A stretch of DNA of 64,000 nucleotides from Erythrobacter sp. BLCC-B19 (GTDB lineage Bacteria > Pseudomonadota > Alphaproteobacteria > Sphingomonadales > Sphingomonadaceae). A program made the translations under genes and the position numbers. The stretch lies in contig NZ_CP117516.1 of the NCBI RefSeq assembly GCF_028621955.1, positions 248,001 to 312,000 of the forward strand. Reading direction: 5' to 3'. The notes under the pieces were generated by a model. The model was not told where the DNA came from. It worked only from the letters and a program-made list of their open reading frames with translations, and did no database searches. Below, piece by piece: positions 43,481 to 54,304 of the stretch (positions are counted from its first letter, which is position 1; each line of letters starts with the position of its first letter).

Positions 43481-45769
43481 TTAGTCCTTCAGGAAGTCAG
43501 GCAGACCCGCCGGGCCGCTGTCACGCTCGCGCCCGCCGCGGTCACCACCGCGACCGCCGCGATCACCGCCGCGCCCACGGTCGCCGCCGCCACGCGGGCC
43601 ACGACGATCGCCGCGGTCGCCACGATCACCGCGCGGTTCGCGCGGTTCGCGGGGCGGACGGGTGTCTTCCAGCTCTTCACCGGTTTCCTGGTCGACGACG
43701 CGCATCGACAGGCGAACCTTGCCGCGCTGGTCGATCTCGAGGACCTTGACCTTCACTTCCATGCCTTCGGAGACGACATCGGTGGGCTTCTCGACCCGCT
43801 CGTTGCGCATTTCCGAGACGTGGACGAGACCGTCCTTGCCGCCCATGAAGTTCACGAAAGCGCCGAAATCGACGATGTTCACGACCTTGCCGTTGTAGAT
43901 CTTGCCGACTTCGGCTTCCTCGACGATGCCGAGGATCCACTTCTTCGCCGCTTCGATCTCGTCGAGGTTCGAAGACGAGATCTTGATTACGCCTTCATCG
44001 TCGATGTCGACCTTGGCGCCGGTTTCGGCGACGATCTCGCGGATCACCTTGCCGCCGGTGCCGATGACGTCACGGATCTTCGACTTGTCGATCTGGATCG
44101 TCTCGATGCGCGGCGCGTGCTTGCTGACTTCGGTGCGGGCACCGGTCAGCGCCTTGGCCATTTCGCCGAGGATGTGCTGACGGCCGGCCTTGGCCTGCTC
44201 GAGCGCCTTGGCCATGATCTCCTGCGTGATGCCGGCGACCTTGATGTCCATCTGCATCGTGGTGATGCCTTCGGCGGTCCCGGCAACCTTGAAGTCCATG
44301 TCGCCGAGGTGGTCTTCATCGCCCAGAATGTCCGAGAGGACGGCGAATTCGTCACCTTCGAGGATCAGGCCCATCGCGATGCCGCTGACAGGCGCCTTCA
44401 CCGGCACGCCTGCGTCCATCATCGACAGACAGCCGCCGCACACGGTCGCCATCGAGGACGAGCCGTTCGACTCGGTGATGTCGCTGAGAACGCGGATCGT
44501 GTAGGGGAAGTCTTCCTTGCTCGGCAGCACGGGGTTCAGCGCGCGCCAGGCGAGCTTGCCGTGACCGACTTCGCGGCGACCCGGCGCGCCGAAGCGGCCC
44601 ACTTCACCGACCGAATAGGGCGGGAAGTTGTAGTGAAGCATGAAGCTGGAATAGCTGAGGCCTTCGAGCCCGTCGATCATCTGCTCGCTGTCCTTGGTGC
44701 CCAAGGTGGTGGTGCAGATCGCCTGAGTCTCGCCGCGGGTGAACAGCGACGAGCCGTGGGTGCGCGGCAGGAAGCCGACGATCGCTTCGATCGGACGCAC
44801 CTGATCGAGCTTGCGACCATCGATGCGCGAACCTTCCTTGAGGATGGCGGTGCGCACGATGTCCGCTTCGACCTTCTTCATGGTCTTGATCGCGACCATC
44901 TGGGTCTGCGGGGTTTCGTCGGCAAACGCCGCCTTGGCCTTGGCCCGCGCCTCGTTCAGCGCGTTCGAACGCGCCGACTTGTCGGTGAGCTTGTAGGCTG
45001 CGGCGATATCGGCGCCGACCAGTTCCTTGAGCTTCGCCTTGATGTCGGCGGTGTTGTCGCTGACGTCGATGTCCCACGGATCCTTGGCGGCCTTCTCGGC
45101 CAGCTCGACGATCGCGCCGATCACCTTGCGGATCTCGTCATGCGCGAACATGACAGCGCCGAGCATTTCTTCCTCGGTCAGTTCCTTGGCTTCGGATTCG
45201 ACCATCATCACGGCCTTGTCGGTCGCGGCGACCACGAGGTCGAGACGGCCTTCAGCGAGCGCCTTGTCCTGCTTCGGGTTCAGCGTGTATTCGCCATCGA
45301 CATAGCCGACGCGCGCGGCGCCGATCGGGCCCATGAAGGGCACGCCCGAGATGGTCAGCGCAGCCGACGCGGCGATCATGGCAACGATGTCCGCTTCGGT
45401 CTCGCCGTCGAACGACAGGACCTGCGCGATCACGTTGATCTCGTTGTAGAAGCCTTCGGGGAACAGCGGACGGATCGGACGGTCGATCAGGCGGCTGGTG
45501 AGCGTTTCCTTCTCGGTCGCGCCGCGTTCACGCTTGAAGAAGCCGCCGGGGATACGGCCGGCAGCCGAGAACTTTTCCTGATAGTGGACGGTGAGCGGGA
45601 AGAAGTCCTGCCCTTCCTTGACGCTCTTGGCGGCGGTCACGGCGCACAGCACCACGGTTTCGCCATAGGTGGCCAGAACGGCGCCATCGGCCTGACGGGC
45701 AATGCGCCCGGTTTCCAGAGTGAGGGTCTTTCCGCCCCACTCCAGCGATACGGTTTTCGTGTCGAACAT
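43481..45769 (-). CDS. pnp: Polyribonucleotide nucleotidyltransferase (PNPase)
   Basis: A 762-residue phosphorolytic 3'-5' exoribonuclease, a degradosome enzyme. The order is two RNase PH domains ([20 protein letters not shown] near the start; [14 protein letters not shown] and [19 protein letters not shown] later), a KH domain ([18 protein letters not shown]) and an S1 domain ([19 protein letters not shown]). The C-terminal tail of about 60 residues is extremely rich in Arg/Gly/Asp ([20 protein letters not shown]), an RGG-type extension that probably binds RNA or partners. ATG 45769 gives the family N terminus [11 protein letters not shown]. Confidence 0.97.
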   Translation of the reverse strand: MFDTKTVSLEWGGKTLTLETGRIARQADGAVLATYGETVVLCAVTAAKSVKEGQDFFPLTVHYQEKFSAAGRIPGGFFKRERGATEKETLTSRLIDRPIRPLFPEGFYNEINVIAQVLSFDGETEADIVAMIAASAALTISGVPFMGPIGAARVGYVDGEYTLNPKQDKALAEGRLDLVVAATDKAVMMVESEAKELTEEEMLGAVMFAHDEIRKVIGAIVELAEKAAKDPWDIDVSDNTADIKAKLKELVGADIAAAYKLTDKSARSNALNEARAKAKAAFADETPQTQMVAIKTMKKVEADIVRTAILKEGSRIDGRKLDQVRPIEAIVGFLPRTHGSSLFTRGETQAICTTTLGTKDSEQMIDGLEGLSYSSFMLHYNFPPYSVGEVGRFGAPGRREVGHGKLAWRALNPVLPSKEDFPYTIRVLSDITESNGSSSMATVCGGCLSMMDAGVPVKAPVSGIAMGLILEGDEFAVLSDILGDEDHLGDMDFKVAGTAEGITTMQMDIKVAGITQEIMAKALEQAKAGRQHILGEMAKALTGARTEVSKHAPRIETIQIDKSKIRDVIGTGGKVIREIVAETGAKVDIDDEGVIKISSSNLDEIEAAKKWILGIVEEAEVGKIYNGKVVNIVDFGAFVNFMGGKDGLVHVSEMRNERVEKPTDVVSEGMEVKVKVLEIDQRGKVRLSMRVVDQETGEELEDTRPPREPREPRGDRGDRGDRRGPRGGGDRGRGGDRGGRGGDRGGRERDSGPAGLPDFLKD

Positions 45770-45906
45770 TGATTTTCCTTCTGACCCGCGCGGCCATATT
45801 GCCGGGCGGGGCCTCATGTGCCGGGGAAAGAACCGTCCCGGTCCGGTGCGGGGCACTGGTCTGGCCCCGGGGCGGTGCAGGCCGGATGCCCGCTAGCCCC
45901 AAATGC

Positions 45907-45934
45907 AAGAAAGGCGGCCCTTTGAGCCGCCCTT
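45907..45934 (-). terminator. Terminator between rpsO and pnp
   Basis: On the minus strand AAGGGCGGC pairs with GCCGCCTT, followed by TCTTGCATTTG. It lies 13 bases after the rpsO stop and upstream of the pnp leader, so pnp probably also has its own promoter. Confidence 0.75.
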
Positions 45935-45946
45935 CCCGCTAAACTC

Positions 45947-46216
45947 TTACTTACGCAGGCCCAGCTTCTGGATCAGCGCGTTGTAGCGCTCGACATCCTT
46001 CTTCTTGAGATAGGCCAGCAGCGTGCGACGCTTGTTGACCATCATCAGCAGGCCACGACGCGAGTGGTTGTCCTTGTGGTGATCCTTGAAGTGCTCGGTG
46101 AGGTTGCGGATGCGCTCGGTGAGGATCGCGACCTGAACTTCCGGGCTGCCGGTGTCCTTGGGATCACGGGCGTTCGAGGCAATAACTTCCTGCTTCTTTT
46201 CGGCGGTCACCGACAT
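45947..46216 (-). CDS. rpsO: 30S ribosomal protein S15
   Basis: An 89-residue protein matching S15 along its whole length ([60 protein letters not shown]). It binds the central domain of 16S rRNA early in 30S assembly. It lies between truB and pnp as in many proteobacteria. Confidence 0.98.
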   Translation of the reverse strand: MSVTAEKKQEVIASNARDPKDTGSPEVQVAILTERIRNLTEHFKDHHKDNHSRRGLLMMVNKRRTLLAYLKKKDVERYNALIQKLGLRK

Positions 46217-46228
46217 AATATTCTCTTT

Positions 46229-47203
46229 CTACTCAGCGACATCGGGACAGTTGAAACCCCTGACGACCGTGGCCGTCCCATCCGATATTTCCATCAGCGC
46301 GACCGGGACGCAGCCCAGTTTCGCAAGGTAGAGCCCGGATGATTGGGGCATTCCAGACAGCACCCGGCCCTGTCGGACCGCCTGCGCGCTTGTCTGGTCG
46401 AGGCTTAGGGCCGGGATGTCGTCCAGCCCTGCCTCCAACGGCAGGAGGAGGTGTTCAAGGCCTGCGCCCTTAGCGGTTTGCTCCAGTTTGTCCAGCGAAA
46501 TCGCTTGGGCTTCATGGAACGGGCCTGCCTTGATGCGCCTCAGATAGGTGACATGGCCGCAGGTGCCAAGAGCGTGCGCGATGTCGCGCGCGAGGGAGCG
46601 GATATAGGTGCCCTTGGAGACGTGGGCTTCCAGGGTAATGCTTTCCAGTTCCGTTCGCCCTGAGCTTGTCGAAGCCCTGCTCTTCACTTCGGAAGAAAAG
46701 TGCAGCCCTTCGACAGGCTCAGGGCGAACGGTGAGAGCGTGAATGGTCACGCTGCGGGACTTCAGCTCCACCGCCTGCCCGCTGCGCGCCAGATCATAGG
46801 CGCGCTGGCCATCGACCTTGAGCGCGGAGTAGGCCGGCGGCACCTGCTCGATCGGCCCCGTAAACCGCGGCAGCATCGCCTCCACTTGCGCCAGCGTCGG
46901 GCGCACATCGCTGGTGGCGATCACCGGCCCTTCGGTGTCGAGCGTGTCGGTCTCCTGCCCGAACTGCACGGTGAACTCGTAGATCTTGCTCGCATCCAGC
47001 ATCCGCCCGGCAAGCTTGGTCGCCTCACCGAGCGCGATCGGCAGCACGCCCTCGGCGAGCGGATCGAGCGTCCCGCCGTGGCCGACCTTGGTCTTGGCAT
47101 AGCCGTTCTGGCGCAGCACCCGCTTGACCGCGCCAACGCCCTGCGTCGAACCCATGCCGCGCGGCTTGTCGAGGATCAGCCAGCCTGACAGCGGCCCACT
47201 CAT
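46229..47203 (-). CDS. truB: tRNA pseudouridine(55) synthase TruB
   Basis: A 324-residue enzyme forming pseudouridine 55 in tRNAs. The start (MSGPLSGWLILDKPRGMGST) and catalytic motif KVGHGGTLDPLAEGVLP (Asp47) are standard. Residues about 159-184 are an insertion encoded by a palindromic repeat (PEPVEG to SSGRTE) placed between two conserved core strands; it keeps the frame and does not remove a catalytic residue. ATG 47203 overlaps the tdk stop (ATGA), so tdk, truB and rpsO are probably one transcript. Confidence 0.97.
   Translation of the reverse strand: MSGPLSGWLILDKPRGMGSTQGVGAVKRVLRQNGYAKTKVGHGGTLDPLAEGVLPIALGEATKLAGRMLDASKIYEFTVQFGQETDTLDTEGPVIATSDVRPTLAQVEAMLPRFTGPIEQVPPAYSALKVDGQRAYDLARSGQAVELKSRSVTIHALTVRPEPVEGLHFSSEVKSRASTSSGRTELESITLEAHVSKGTYIRSLARDIAHALGTCGHVTYLRRIKAGPFHEAQAISLDKLEQTAKGAGLEHLLLPLEAGLDDIPALSLDQTSAQAVRQGRVLSGMPQSSGLYLAKLGCVPVALMEISDGTATVVRGFNCPDVAE
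46653..46729. repeat. Palindromic REP-like repeat inserted in frame in truB
   Basis: Two nearly perfect complementary arms of about 28 bp (46653-46680 and 46702-46729) share the core GCCCTGAGC(T/C)TGTCGAAG; the spacer is 21 bases. The core is a common intergenic palindrome of sphingomonads and other proteobacteria. Here it encodes about 26 residues of TruB. Confidence 0.9.
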
Positions 47204-47775
47204 CCCCTGAGAGCCTCGGAGAAATGCTTGCGGCACAGCGCGACATAGCGGTCATTCCCGCCGATCTCGGTCTGCTGGCCTTGGCGGACCGCCGCACCGC
47301 TGGCATCGACCCGCAGGTTCATCGTCGCTTTGCGCCCGCAATGGCACACGGCCTTGAGTTCCACCAAGGCATCCGCAATCCCCAGCAGCACCGCCGATCC
47401 GGGGAACAGTTCCCCCTGAAAATCCGTGCGCAAGCCATAGCACAGCACCGGAATACCGCCCTCGTCCGCCAGCCGCGCCAATTGCCACACCTGCTCAGGC
47501 CCAAGGAACTGCGCCTCATCCACCAGCACGCAATCGAGCGGCTCCACCTTGTGCGCGGCGCTGATGGTCGACCAAAGATCGGTGTCGGGATGGAATTTGT
47601 GCGCCTCGCTCTCCAGCCCGATGCGGCTCTTCACCAGCCCGCCCGAACGACTGTCGAGCGCGGCGGTCCACAGCATGGTGCGCATCCCCCGCTCGCGATA
47701 ATTGAAATCGGCCTGCAACAGGTGCGAGGATTTGCCTGCGTTCATGCTGGCATAGTAGAAATAGAGCTTGGCCAT
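47200..47775 (-). CDS. tdk: Thymidine kinase
   Basis: A 191-residue type II thymidine kinase that phosphorylates thymidine for salvage. The Walker A loop is SMNAGKSSHLLQ (about 10-21), Walker B is CVLVDEAQFL (about 82-91), and the C-terminal zinc-lasso region has CHCGRKA and CRKHF. The length is normal. It overlaps truB by four bases. Confidence 0.95.
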   Translation of the reverse strand: MAKLYFYYASMNAGKSSHLLQADFNYRERGMRTMLWTAALDSRSGGLVKSRIGLESEAHKFHPDTDLWSTISAAHKVEPLDCVLVDEAQFLGPEQVWQLARLADEGGIPVLCYGLRTDFQGELFPGSAVLLGIADALVELKAVCHCGRKATMNLRVDASGAAVRQGQQTEIGGNDRYVALCRKHFSEALRG

Positions 47776-47838
47776 CGCCCGTCCCTATCCTTTCAGCGTC
47801 TTTGGAGCGAGCGCCGGTTTGAACCTTTTGCGCAGGTC

Positions 47839-48441
47839 ATGCGTAGTGGTATTGCAATGATGATGCGCCCCGCCCTTCTCCGCCTTGTTTTGCTGGCCCT
47901 GCTGGGGCTGTCGGCGCTTGCCCAGGCGGCGAGCGCGCCGCTGCGCTACACGCTCGATGCCTCCGCGAGCAATGTTGCAGCCAAGGTGCCGTTCTTCGGG
48001 CTGGCCAGCAAGACGGCGCGCTTCCCGCGGATGGAAGGCGCGGTCACCATCGTTCCCGGCGCGCCCGAGAAGGCGCTGATCGACGTCACCTTCGATGCGA
48101 CCGCAATCGAAGCGCCCGACAGCGTCACGCTGGAACGTCTGCGCGGCGAGAAGTTCTTCTGGGTCGAAAAATACCCGACGATCCGCTTCGTCGGCCGATC
48201 CTTGAAGCTCGCCAGCCCGACAAAGGGCACCGTCTCGGGCGAGCTCACCGCGCGCGGCGTCACCCGTCCGGCGAGCCTCGTGGTGACCTTCACCGCCGAT
48301 CCGATTGCGCAGGCGGGCAAGCCGGTCAGCTTTACCGGCACGACGACGATCGACCGTCGGGACTTCGGGATGAAGGCCTATCAGCTGATCGTCGGCAACA
48401 AGGTCGACATCACCCTGAAAGCGCGGATGGTGCCGCGCTAG
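47839..48441 (+). CDS. YceI-family periplasmic protein
   Basis: A 200-residue exported protein. A signal peptide (ALLRLVLLALLGLSALAQAA) precedes the lipocalin-like YceI domain: SNVAAKVPFFGLASKTARFP, KFFWVEKYPTIRFVGRS, GELTARGVTRPASLVVTF and DRRDFGMKAYQLIVGNKVDI. The family binds isoprenoid lipids and is induced by stress. ATG 47839 is chosen for its GCAGG site; ATG 47857, 47860 or 47863 would give equally good signal peptides. Confidence 0.9.
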   Translation: MRSGIAMMMRPALLRLVLLALLGLSALAQAASAPLRYTLDASASNVAAKVPFFGLASKTARFPRMEGAVTIVPGAPEKALIDVTFDATAIEAPDSVTLERLRGEKFFWVEKYPTIRFVGRSLKLASPTKGTVSGELTARGVTRPASLVVTFTADPIAQAGKPVSFTGTTTIDRRDFGMKAYQLIVGNKVDITLKARMVPR

Positions 48442-48481
48442 CGTCCGATTTTCGTGATTGCGAGGAGCGCAGTGACGAGGC

Positions 48482-48880
48482 TTATTCCTCGTCCTCAAGA
48501 TCGCGCAGCACCTTGGGGTCGCGCAGCAGCGCCTCGATCCGGTCGGCTTCGGCAAAGCTCTCGTCCTTGCGGAACTTGAGCTTGGGCGCGAATTTGAGGC
48601 CCAATCGCTGGGCGACCTCACGCTGGAGGAAGGCGGTGTTCTGGCGCAAGGCGTGGACGATATCGTCATCGGCTGCGCCAAGCAGCGGCTTCACGTAAGC
48701 GGTCGCATGGCGCAGATCGGGGGTCATGCGCACTTCCGTCACCGAAATGTGCGAAGCGCTCACCACATCGTCATGCACCTCGCCGCGCGCGAGCAGTTCC
48801 GACAGGATATGCCGCACCCGCTCCCCGACCTTGAGGACGCGCACGGATTGCTGTTCGGCGGTGAAGGGTTGCTTGGCCAT
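48482..48880 (-). CDS. rbfA: Ribosome-binding factor A
   Basis: A 132-residue KH-fold protein needed for late 30S maturation and cold adaptation. Family motifs include [40 protein letters not shown] and [20 protein letters not shown]. Its ATG overlaps the stop of the preceding thioesterase gene (TGATG), downstream of infB. Confidence 0.95.
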   Translation of the reverse strand: MAKQPFTAEQQSVRVLKVGERVRHILSELLARGEVHDDVVSASHISVTEVRMTPDLRHATAYVKPLLGAADDDIVHALRQNTAFLQREVAQRLGLKFAPKLKFRKDESFAEADRIEALLRDPKVLRDLEDEE

Positions 48881-49323
48881 CAGCGCTCAAGCCCCGTGAC
48901 TTCGGGCGTCGGGCGCGGGGTCGGGATCGCGGTGCTGGTGGAACGGGCGTAGATCGTCCCGTCCTCGCCCCGCAACTCGCCTTCAAGGAACACCACGCGC
49001 TGGCCCGCCTTCACCACCCGGCCGGTGCCGATGATGGTCGCGCCCTCGGGGATCAGACGGATGAGGCTCATGGAAATGTCGAGGTTAAGCGGCGCCATGA
49101 CGCCGCCCGTGGCCGCGACATAGGCATAGCCCATCACATCATCGAGATAACCGGCCACCAGCCCGCCCTGCACGCCCCCGCGCCAGGTGCAAACCTCGCG
49201 CTTGACGGTGAAGCGCATGGTCGCCGTCTGGGTCGCCTCGTCGAATCTGACGAACTCGGAACCCAGCAGCGCGGTATGGGGGGATTGGACCCATGAGCCC
49301 TCTCCCGGTTCATACTCTCCCAT
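48880..49323 (-). CDS. PaaI-type hotdog thioesterase
   Basis: A 147-residue hotdog-fold protein. The pattern [20 protein letters not shown] places the catalytic Asp/Gly region as in PaaI acyl-CoA thioesterases, and [20 protein letters not shown] is the second core segment. The substrate is unknown. It sits between infB and rbfA in the same transcript, an uncommon guest in this translation operon. Confidence 0.8.
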   Translation of the reverse strand: MGEYEPGEGSWVQSPHTALLGSEFVRFDEATQTATMRFTVKREVCTWRGGVQGGLVAGYLDDVMGYAYVAATGGVMAPLNLDISMSLIRLIPEGATIIGTGRVVKAGQRVVFLEGELRGEDGTIYARSTSTAIPTPRPTPEVTGLER

Positions 49324-49344
49324 GCGACACCTCCTCTAGGCGGC

Positions 49345-51906
49345 TCACAGCGTCCGCTCACGCTCCTCGACCGAGAAGACTTCGAGGTTGTCGCCCGGCT
49401 TGATGTCGTTGGTGTCTTCCAGCACCACGCCGCATTCGAGACCGGCGCGCACTTCGTCCACGTCGTCCTTGAAGCGCCGCAGCGAGGCGATCTTGGTGGC
49501 CGAGACGATGACGTCCTGACGAGTGAGACGCGCGAACAGACCCTTGCGGATCGCGCCTTCCAGAACCAGGAGCCCTGCCGCCTTGTCCTTCTTGCCCGCC
49601 GGGAAGACCTGCTTGACCTCTGCGCGGCCGACCACGGTTTCGATCCGCTCCGGCCCGAGCTCGCCCGCCATCTCCTTGGCGATCGCATCGGTGAGGTGGT
49701 AGATGACGTCATAATACATCATCCGCACCCCGTCGCGCTTCACCAGGTCGCGCGCCTTGGCGTTGGGGCGGACGTTGAAGCCGATGATCGGCGCCTTCGA
49801 TGCACCCGCCAGCAGCACGTCGCTTTCGGTGATCGCGCCGACGCCCGCGTTCAAGACGCGCACCTTGATCTCGTCGTTCGAGAGGTTGTGGAGCGCGTTG
49901 ACGATCGCTTCGACCGAGCCTTGCACGTCCGCCTTCACCACCACCGGGAATTCGATGACGTTGGAGGCGAGGTTGTTGAACATCGTGTCGAAATTGGTCG
50001 GCGCCAGCGCCGTGCGCTTTTCGGTCGCGAGTTCCTGACGGTACTTGGCAACTTCGCGGGCACGCTGCTCGTTCTCGACCACGGTGAGGTTGTCGCCGGC
50101 AGACGGCACCCCGCCAAGGCCGAGGACTTCGACCGGCATCGAGGGGCCGGCTTCCTTGAGCTGCTGGCCCTTGTCGTCGACGATCGCGCGCACCTTGCCG
50201 CTCTGCGTGCCGACCACAAAGGTGTCGCCGCGCTTGAGCGTCCCGCGGGTGACGAGCACGGTCGCAACCGGCCCGCGGCCCTTGTCGAGCTGGGCTTCGA
50301 TCACGGTCGCCTCGGCATCGCGGTCGGGCCTGGCCTTGAGTTCGAGCAGTTCGGCCTGAAGCCCGATCGCTTCGATCAGCTTGTCGAGCCCTGCACCGGT
50401 TTTGGCGGAGACTTCCACATCTTGCACATCGCCCGACATGGCTTCGACCACGATTTCGTGTTCGAGCAGACGTTCGCGGATCTTCTGCGGGTTGAATTCC
50501 GCCTTGTCCGACTTGGTGATCGCCACGATCATCGGCACGCCGGCCGCCTTGGTGTGATTGATCGCCTCGATGGTCTGCGGCATCAGCCCGTCATCGCCCG
50601 CGACCACCAGAATGACGATGTCGGTGACATTCGCCCCGCGCATCCGCATTTCGGTGAAGGCGGCGTGACCGGGGGTGTCGAGGAAGGTAATCTTCTGCTT
50701 GTCCTTCGTCGTGATCTGGTAGGCGCCGATATGCTGGGTGATGCCGCCGGCCTCGCCCTTCACGACATCGGTGCCGCGCAGGGCATCGAGCAGGCTGGTC
50801 TTGCCGTGGTCGACGTGGCCCATGATCGTGACCACCGGCGGACGCGGAACCTGCGTTTCGATGGGATCCTCGTCAGCGCTGGTGTCGATGTCGACATCGC
50901 TCGCCGAGACGCGGGTGATGTTGTGGCCGAACTCCTCGACCAGCAGCTCGGCGGTGTCCTGATCGATGGTCTGGTTGACCGTGACCATCATGCCCATGTT
51001 GAACAGCGCCTTCACGAGGTCGGCGCCCTTCTCGGCCATGCGGTTGGCAAGCTCGCTGACGGTGATCGCTTCGGGGACGACCACATCGCGCACCTGCTTT
51101 TCGCGCGGCTTCGACGGCCCGCCCTGCCCGCGGCGTTCCTTCTCGCGGGCACGCTTCAATGCGGCGAGGCTGCGGGCGCGGCGGCCTTCGTCCTCGTTGA
51201 GCGCGCGGGTGACGGTGAGCTTGCCCGAACGGCGGTTGTCCTTGCCTTCATCGGCAGGGGCCGCGCGCTTGTCGTCCTTCTTCTTGGGCTTGGCTTCGAC
51301 CGCGGCGGGGCGCTTGGGCTCCGGGCGCTCGACGGGCGTGAAGCGGCGTGCGGCAGGAACGGCCGCATCGGCCTTGGCAGCCGGGGTCGCAGGTGCGGCC
51401 TCAGGGGCGACAGCCGGGGCTTCAGGTGCAGCGGCGGCTTCAGGTTCTGACGGGGCGCTGGCAGCTGCCGCGCGCTGACGCTCGGCCTCTTCTTCGGCGC
51501 GGCGGTTTTCTTCCGCACGGCGGCGCTCTTCTTCCTCACGCTCGCGGGCCTCGGCTTCCTCGCGCTTGCGGGCTTCCTCGGCAAGGCGCAGGCGCTCTTC
51601 TTCGGCCTCAAGTTGGAGGCGCTTGACGCGCTCCTGCGGAGTTTCGCCCGCGGGCGCCGGACGCGCAGGGCGCGGCGGCGGGGCAGCCGGGCGGGGAGCC
51701 TCGGCAACCGGCGGCGGCGGAGGTGGCGGCGGCGGGGGCGGCGGAGCCGCTTCGCCCGGCTTGCCGAGCACGCGGCGACGCTTCACCTCGACCACCACCT
51801 TGTTGGTGCGGCCGTGACTGAAGGTCTGCTTGACCTCGCCCGCATCCACCGAGCGCTTGAGGCCCAGGGGTTTGCGGATGCGCTGGTTGTCGTTGTCGTC
51901 GCTCAT
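49345..51906 (-). CDS. infB: Translation initiation factor IF-2
   Basis: An 853-residue GTPase that places initiator tRNA on the 30S subunit. The N-terminal third is low-complexity: a poly-proline run near residue 55, a long Glu/Arg/Ala helix ([20 protein letters not shown]) and an Ala/Pro stretch. The conserved part has the IF2 N-terminal domain ([20 protein letters not shown]), G1 [15 protein letters not shown]3 DTPGHAAF, G4 TKSDKAE, then domains II-IV to the end. Confidence 0.98.
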   Translation of the reverse strand: MSDDNDNQRIRKPLGLKRSVDAGEVKQTFSHGRTNKVVVEVKRRRVLGKPGEAAPPPPPPPPPPPPVAEAPRPAAPPPRPARPAPAGETPQERVKRLQLEAEEERLRLAEEARKREEAEAREREEEERRRAEENRRAEEEAERQRAAAASAPSEPEAAAAPEAPAVAPEAAPATPAAKADAAVPAARRFTPVERPEPKRPAAVEAKPKKKDDKRAAPADEGKDNRRSGKLTVTRALNEDEGRRARSLAALKRAREKERRGQGGPSKPREKQVRDVVVPEAITVSELANRMAEKGADLVKALFNMGMMVTVNQTIDQDTAELLVEEFGHNITRVSASDVDIDTSADEDPIETQVPRPPVVTIMGHVDHGKTSLLDALRGTDVVKGEAGGITQHIGAYQITTKDKQKITFLDTPGHAAFTEMRMRGANVTDIVILVVAGDDGLMPQTIEAINHTKAAGVPMIVAITKSDKAEFNPQKIRERLLEHEIVVEAMSGDVQDVEVSAKTGAGLDKLIEAIGLQAELLELKARPDRDAEATVIEAQLDKGRGPVATVLVTRGTLKRGDTFVVGTQSGKVRAIVDDKGQQLKEAGPSMPVEVLGLGGVPSAGDNLTVVENEQRAREVAKYRQELATEKRTALAPTNFDTMFNNLASNVIEFPVVVKADVQGSVEAIVNALHNLSNDEIKVRVLNAGVGAITESDVLLAGASKAPIIGFNVRPNAKARDLVKRDGVRMMYYDVIYHLTDAIAKEMAGELGPERIETVVGRAEVKQVFPAGKKDKAAGLLVLEGAIRKGLFARLTRQDVIVSATKIASLRRFKDDVDEVRAGLECGVVLEDTNDIKPGDNLEVFSVEERERTL

Positions 51907-51915
51907 TATCGCTCG

Positions 51916-52695
51916 TCAGTCCTTCACGTATTCATCAATAGTCGCAGGCCCGCCATGCAGCAGGTCGGCGTTGCCGGGTGTGCCCCGGCCTGTCTCTTGC
52001 GTCGCGTTCGTCCCGTCATGCCCGGCAAAATGCACCAGCCGATTGACCGCCTGAAGCACACGGGCTGCCGCGCGCATATCGCCGGGATGGCCGGCAACCC
52101 CCAGGTGGACCACGTTGTCGCGGCCCAATGCCACAGACAGCGCGGTGCGGTCTAGGGGCAAGACTTGGCCGCGCGCGCCTGTGCCTTCGGCATCCGTGCC
52201 GACCCGCCAGGCCTGATCGAGCTTGCGCCGACCATCCGCACTCGAATCGGAGGCGTGGAGCAGAACGGCAATCCGGCCACCGCGGGCCTGTTCCTCGATC
52301 CGGGCCGAACCCAGCACGATATTGCCCGAGCGCAGTTCCAGCCCCAGCCGGTCGCCAAGGTGCCGCGCCAGCGCCGCCTCAACCTTTGCGGGAAGATCAT
52401 CGGGGATCGAGAGCGGCGCTCCCTTGAAGGCGCGCATCAGCGCTTTTTTCAGGTGGCCCTCGACCAGCGCTTGTTCAAGCTCCGCGCGGGTTACGCCGAT
52501 CCACGCACCACGCCCCGGCGCCTTGGCCGCAGCGTCGGGCAGCACCAACCCGTCCGGCGAAATCGCCAGACGCACCAGCCCATCCCGCGCCGAGGTCTCC
52601 CCGGAGAGGATACAGCGCCGCTCGCTCCCCGCAGCAGCGGAAAGCGACGGCTCAGCGATGTCGGACGTCAGGCGCTCATTGGGTGGAGTCCGCAT
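51916..52695 (-). CDS. ylxR: YlxR/DUF448 RNA-binding protein with L7Ae-like C terminus
   Basis: A 259-residue protein from ATG 52695, which has GAGGAGG upstream and overlaps the end of nusA by 20 bases. Residues 23-100 contain the YlxR fold (RRCILSGETSARDGLVRLAI, then KAPGRGAWIGVTRAEL). The rest (RSGNIVLGSARIEEQARGGR, then VHLGVAG) looks like an L7Ae-type RNA-binding domain, a frequent fusion in alphaproteobacteria. It lies between nusA and infB, as usual. Confidence 0.9.
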   Translation of the reverse strand: MRTPPNERLTSDIAEPSLSAAAGSERRCILSGETSARDGLVRLAISPDGLVLPDAAAKAPGRGAWIGVTRAELEQALVEGHLKKALMRAFKGAPLSIPDDLPAKVEAALARHLGDRLGLELRSGNIVLGSARIEEQARGGRIAVLLHASDSSADGRRKLDQAWRVGTDAEGTGARGQVLPLDRTALSVALGRDNVVHLGVAGHPGDMRAAARVLQAVNRLVHFAGHDGTNATQETGRGTPGNADLLHGGPATIDEYVKD

Positions 52696-54304
52696 GGGCG
52701 GCCTCCTCGGAAGGTTCATCTTCGAACCAGTGCGCACGCGCGGCCATGATGATCTCGTTGCCCTGCTCTTCGCTGAGGCCATATTCGCCCAGCACGCCGC
52801 CCTTGTCGGTTTCGCGCTGCGGACGACGCTGCGGCGGGCCGTCGGTGTTGTTCCGGCGGCGCGGCGCTTCGCGCTTCTTGGCGATCAGCTCGTCGGTGGC
52901 GAGATCGGCCAGATCGTCGAGGGTCTTGATCCCCGCCTTGCCGAGCGTGACAAGCATCGCTTCGGTAAGGTGCGGGATTTCGGCGAGGGCATCCTCGACG
53001 CCGAGGCCACGACGCACTTCGCGGTGCGCGGCTTCCTGACGCTCGAGCGCTTCGAGAGCACGGCTCTGGAGTTCCTCGGCCAGTTCCTCGTCGAAGCCTT
53101 CGATGCTCGCGAGTTCGGCGAGGTCGACGTAAGCGACTTCTTCCAGCTCGGCGAAGCCTTCGGCCACCAGCAGCTGCGAGAGGGTTTCGTCGACGTCGAG
53201 CTCTTCCTCGAACATCTTCGAACGCTCGGCGAATTCCTTGGAGCGCTTCTCGGAAGCCTCTTCCTCGGTCATGATGTCGATCTGGTGGCCGGTGAGCTGG
53301 CTCGCCAGACGCACGTTCTGGCCGCGGCGGCCGATGGCCAGCGACAGCTGATCGTCGGGCACCACCACTTCGATGCGGCCATCATCTTCGTCAAGCACGA
53401 CGCGGCTGACCGTGGCGGGCTGGAGCGCGTTGACGACGAAGGTCGCGGTGTCTTCGCTCCAGGGGATGATGTCGATCTTCTCGCCCTGCAGTTCCTGCAC
53501 CACCGCCTGCACGCGGCTGCCCTTCATGCCGACACAGGCGCCGACCGGGTCGATCGAGCTGTCGCGGCTGATCACGCCGATCTTGGCGCGGCTGCCCGGA
53601 TCGCGGGCGGCGGCCTTGATCTCGATGATGTTGTCGTAGATTTCGGGCACTTCCTGCGCGAACAGCTTCTTCATGAAGTCGGGGTGCGCGCGGCTGAGGA
53701 AGATCTGCGGGCCGCGATTGTTGCGCTCCACCTTGGTGATGAGCGCACGGACACGCTCGCCCACGCGGGCGGCTTCGCGAGGGATCTGCTGGTCGCGGCG
53801 GATCACGCCTTCGGCGCGGCCGAGGTTGACGATCACGTGGCCGAACTCGACCGACTTGATCACGCCGGTGATGACTTCGCCCTGACGGTCCTTGAATTCC
53901 TCGAACTGACGCTCGCGCTCGGCATCGCGGACCTTCTGGAAGATCACCTGCTTGGCCGACTGCGCGTCGATGCGGCCGAGATCGACCGGGGGCAGCGGAT
54001 CGACGATGAAGTCACCGACCTTGGCACCGGGCTGGAGCTTTTCGGCCTGCTTCAGATCGACCTGCTTGAAGTAGTCCTCGACCACGTCGACCACCTCGAC
54101 CACGCGCCACAGCGTCAGATCGCCGGTCAGCGGATCGAGCTTGGCGCGGATGTCGTTTTCCGCGCCATAGCGGTTGCGCGCGGATTTCTGGATCGCTTCT
54201 TCCATCGCCTCGATGACGATCGCCTTGTCGATCATCTTTTCCGAAGCGACCGCGTTGGCGATTGCGAGAAGCTCAGCCTTGTTGGCGGAAATGGCGCTGG
54301 CCAT
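52676..54304 (-). CDS. nusA: Transcription termination/antitermination factor NusA
   Basis: A 542-residue RNA polymerase-binding factor. The N-terminal domain, S1 domain ([20 protein letters not shown]), two KH domains ([40 protein letters not shown]) and acidic repeat-type C-terminal domains ([19 protein letters not shown]) are all present. Its ATG shares one base with the rimP stop (TGATG). Confidence 0.98.
   Translation of the reverse strand: MASAISANKAELLAIANAVASEKMIDKAIVIEAMEEAIQKSARNRYGAENDIRAKLDPLTGDLTLWRVVEVVDVVEDYFKQVDLKQAEKLQPGAKVGDFIVDPLPPVDLGRIDAQSAKQVIFQKVRDAERERQFEEFKDRQGEVITGVIKSVEFGHVIVNLGRAEGVIRRDQQIPREAARVGERVRALITKVERNNRGPQIFLSRAHPDFMKKLFAQEVPEIYDNIIEIKAAARDPGSRAKIGVISRDSSIDPVGACVGMKGSRVQAVVQELQGEKIDIIPWSEDTATFVVNALQPATVSRVVLDEDDGRIEVVVPDDQLSLAIGRRGQNVRLASQLTGHQIDIMTEEEASEKRSKEFAERSKMFEEELDVDETLSQLLVAEGFAELEEVAYVDLAELASIEGFDEELAEELQSRALEALERQEAAHREVRRGLGVEDALAEIPHLTEAMLVTLGKAGIKTLDDLADLATDELIAKKREAPRRRNNTDGPPQRRPQRETDKGGVLGEYGLSEEQGNEIIMAARAHWFEDEPSEEAAHADSTQ

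Noticed and set aside
43457..45772. 771-codon rightward frame opposite pnp
   Set aside because: It is a mirror frame of pnp caused by high GC; pnp is certain and the mirror product has no motif.
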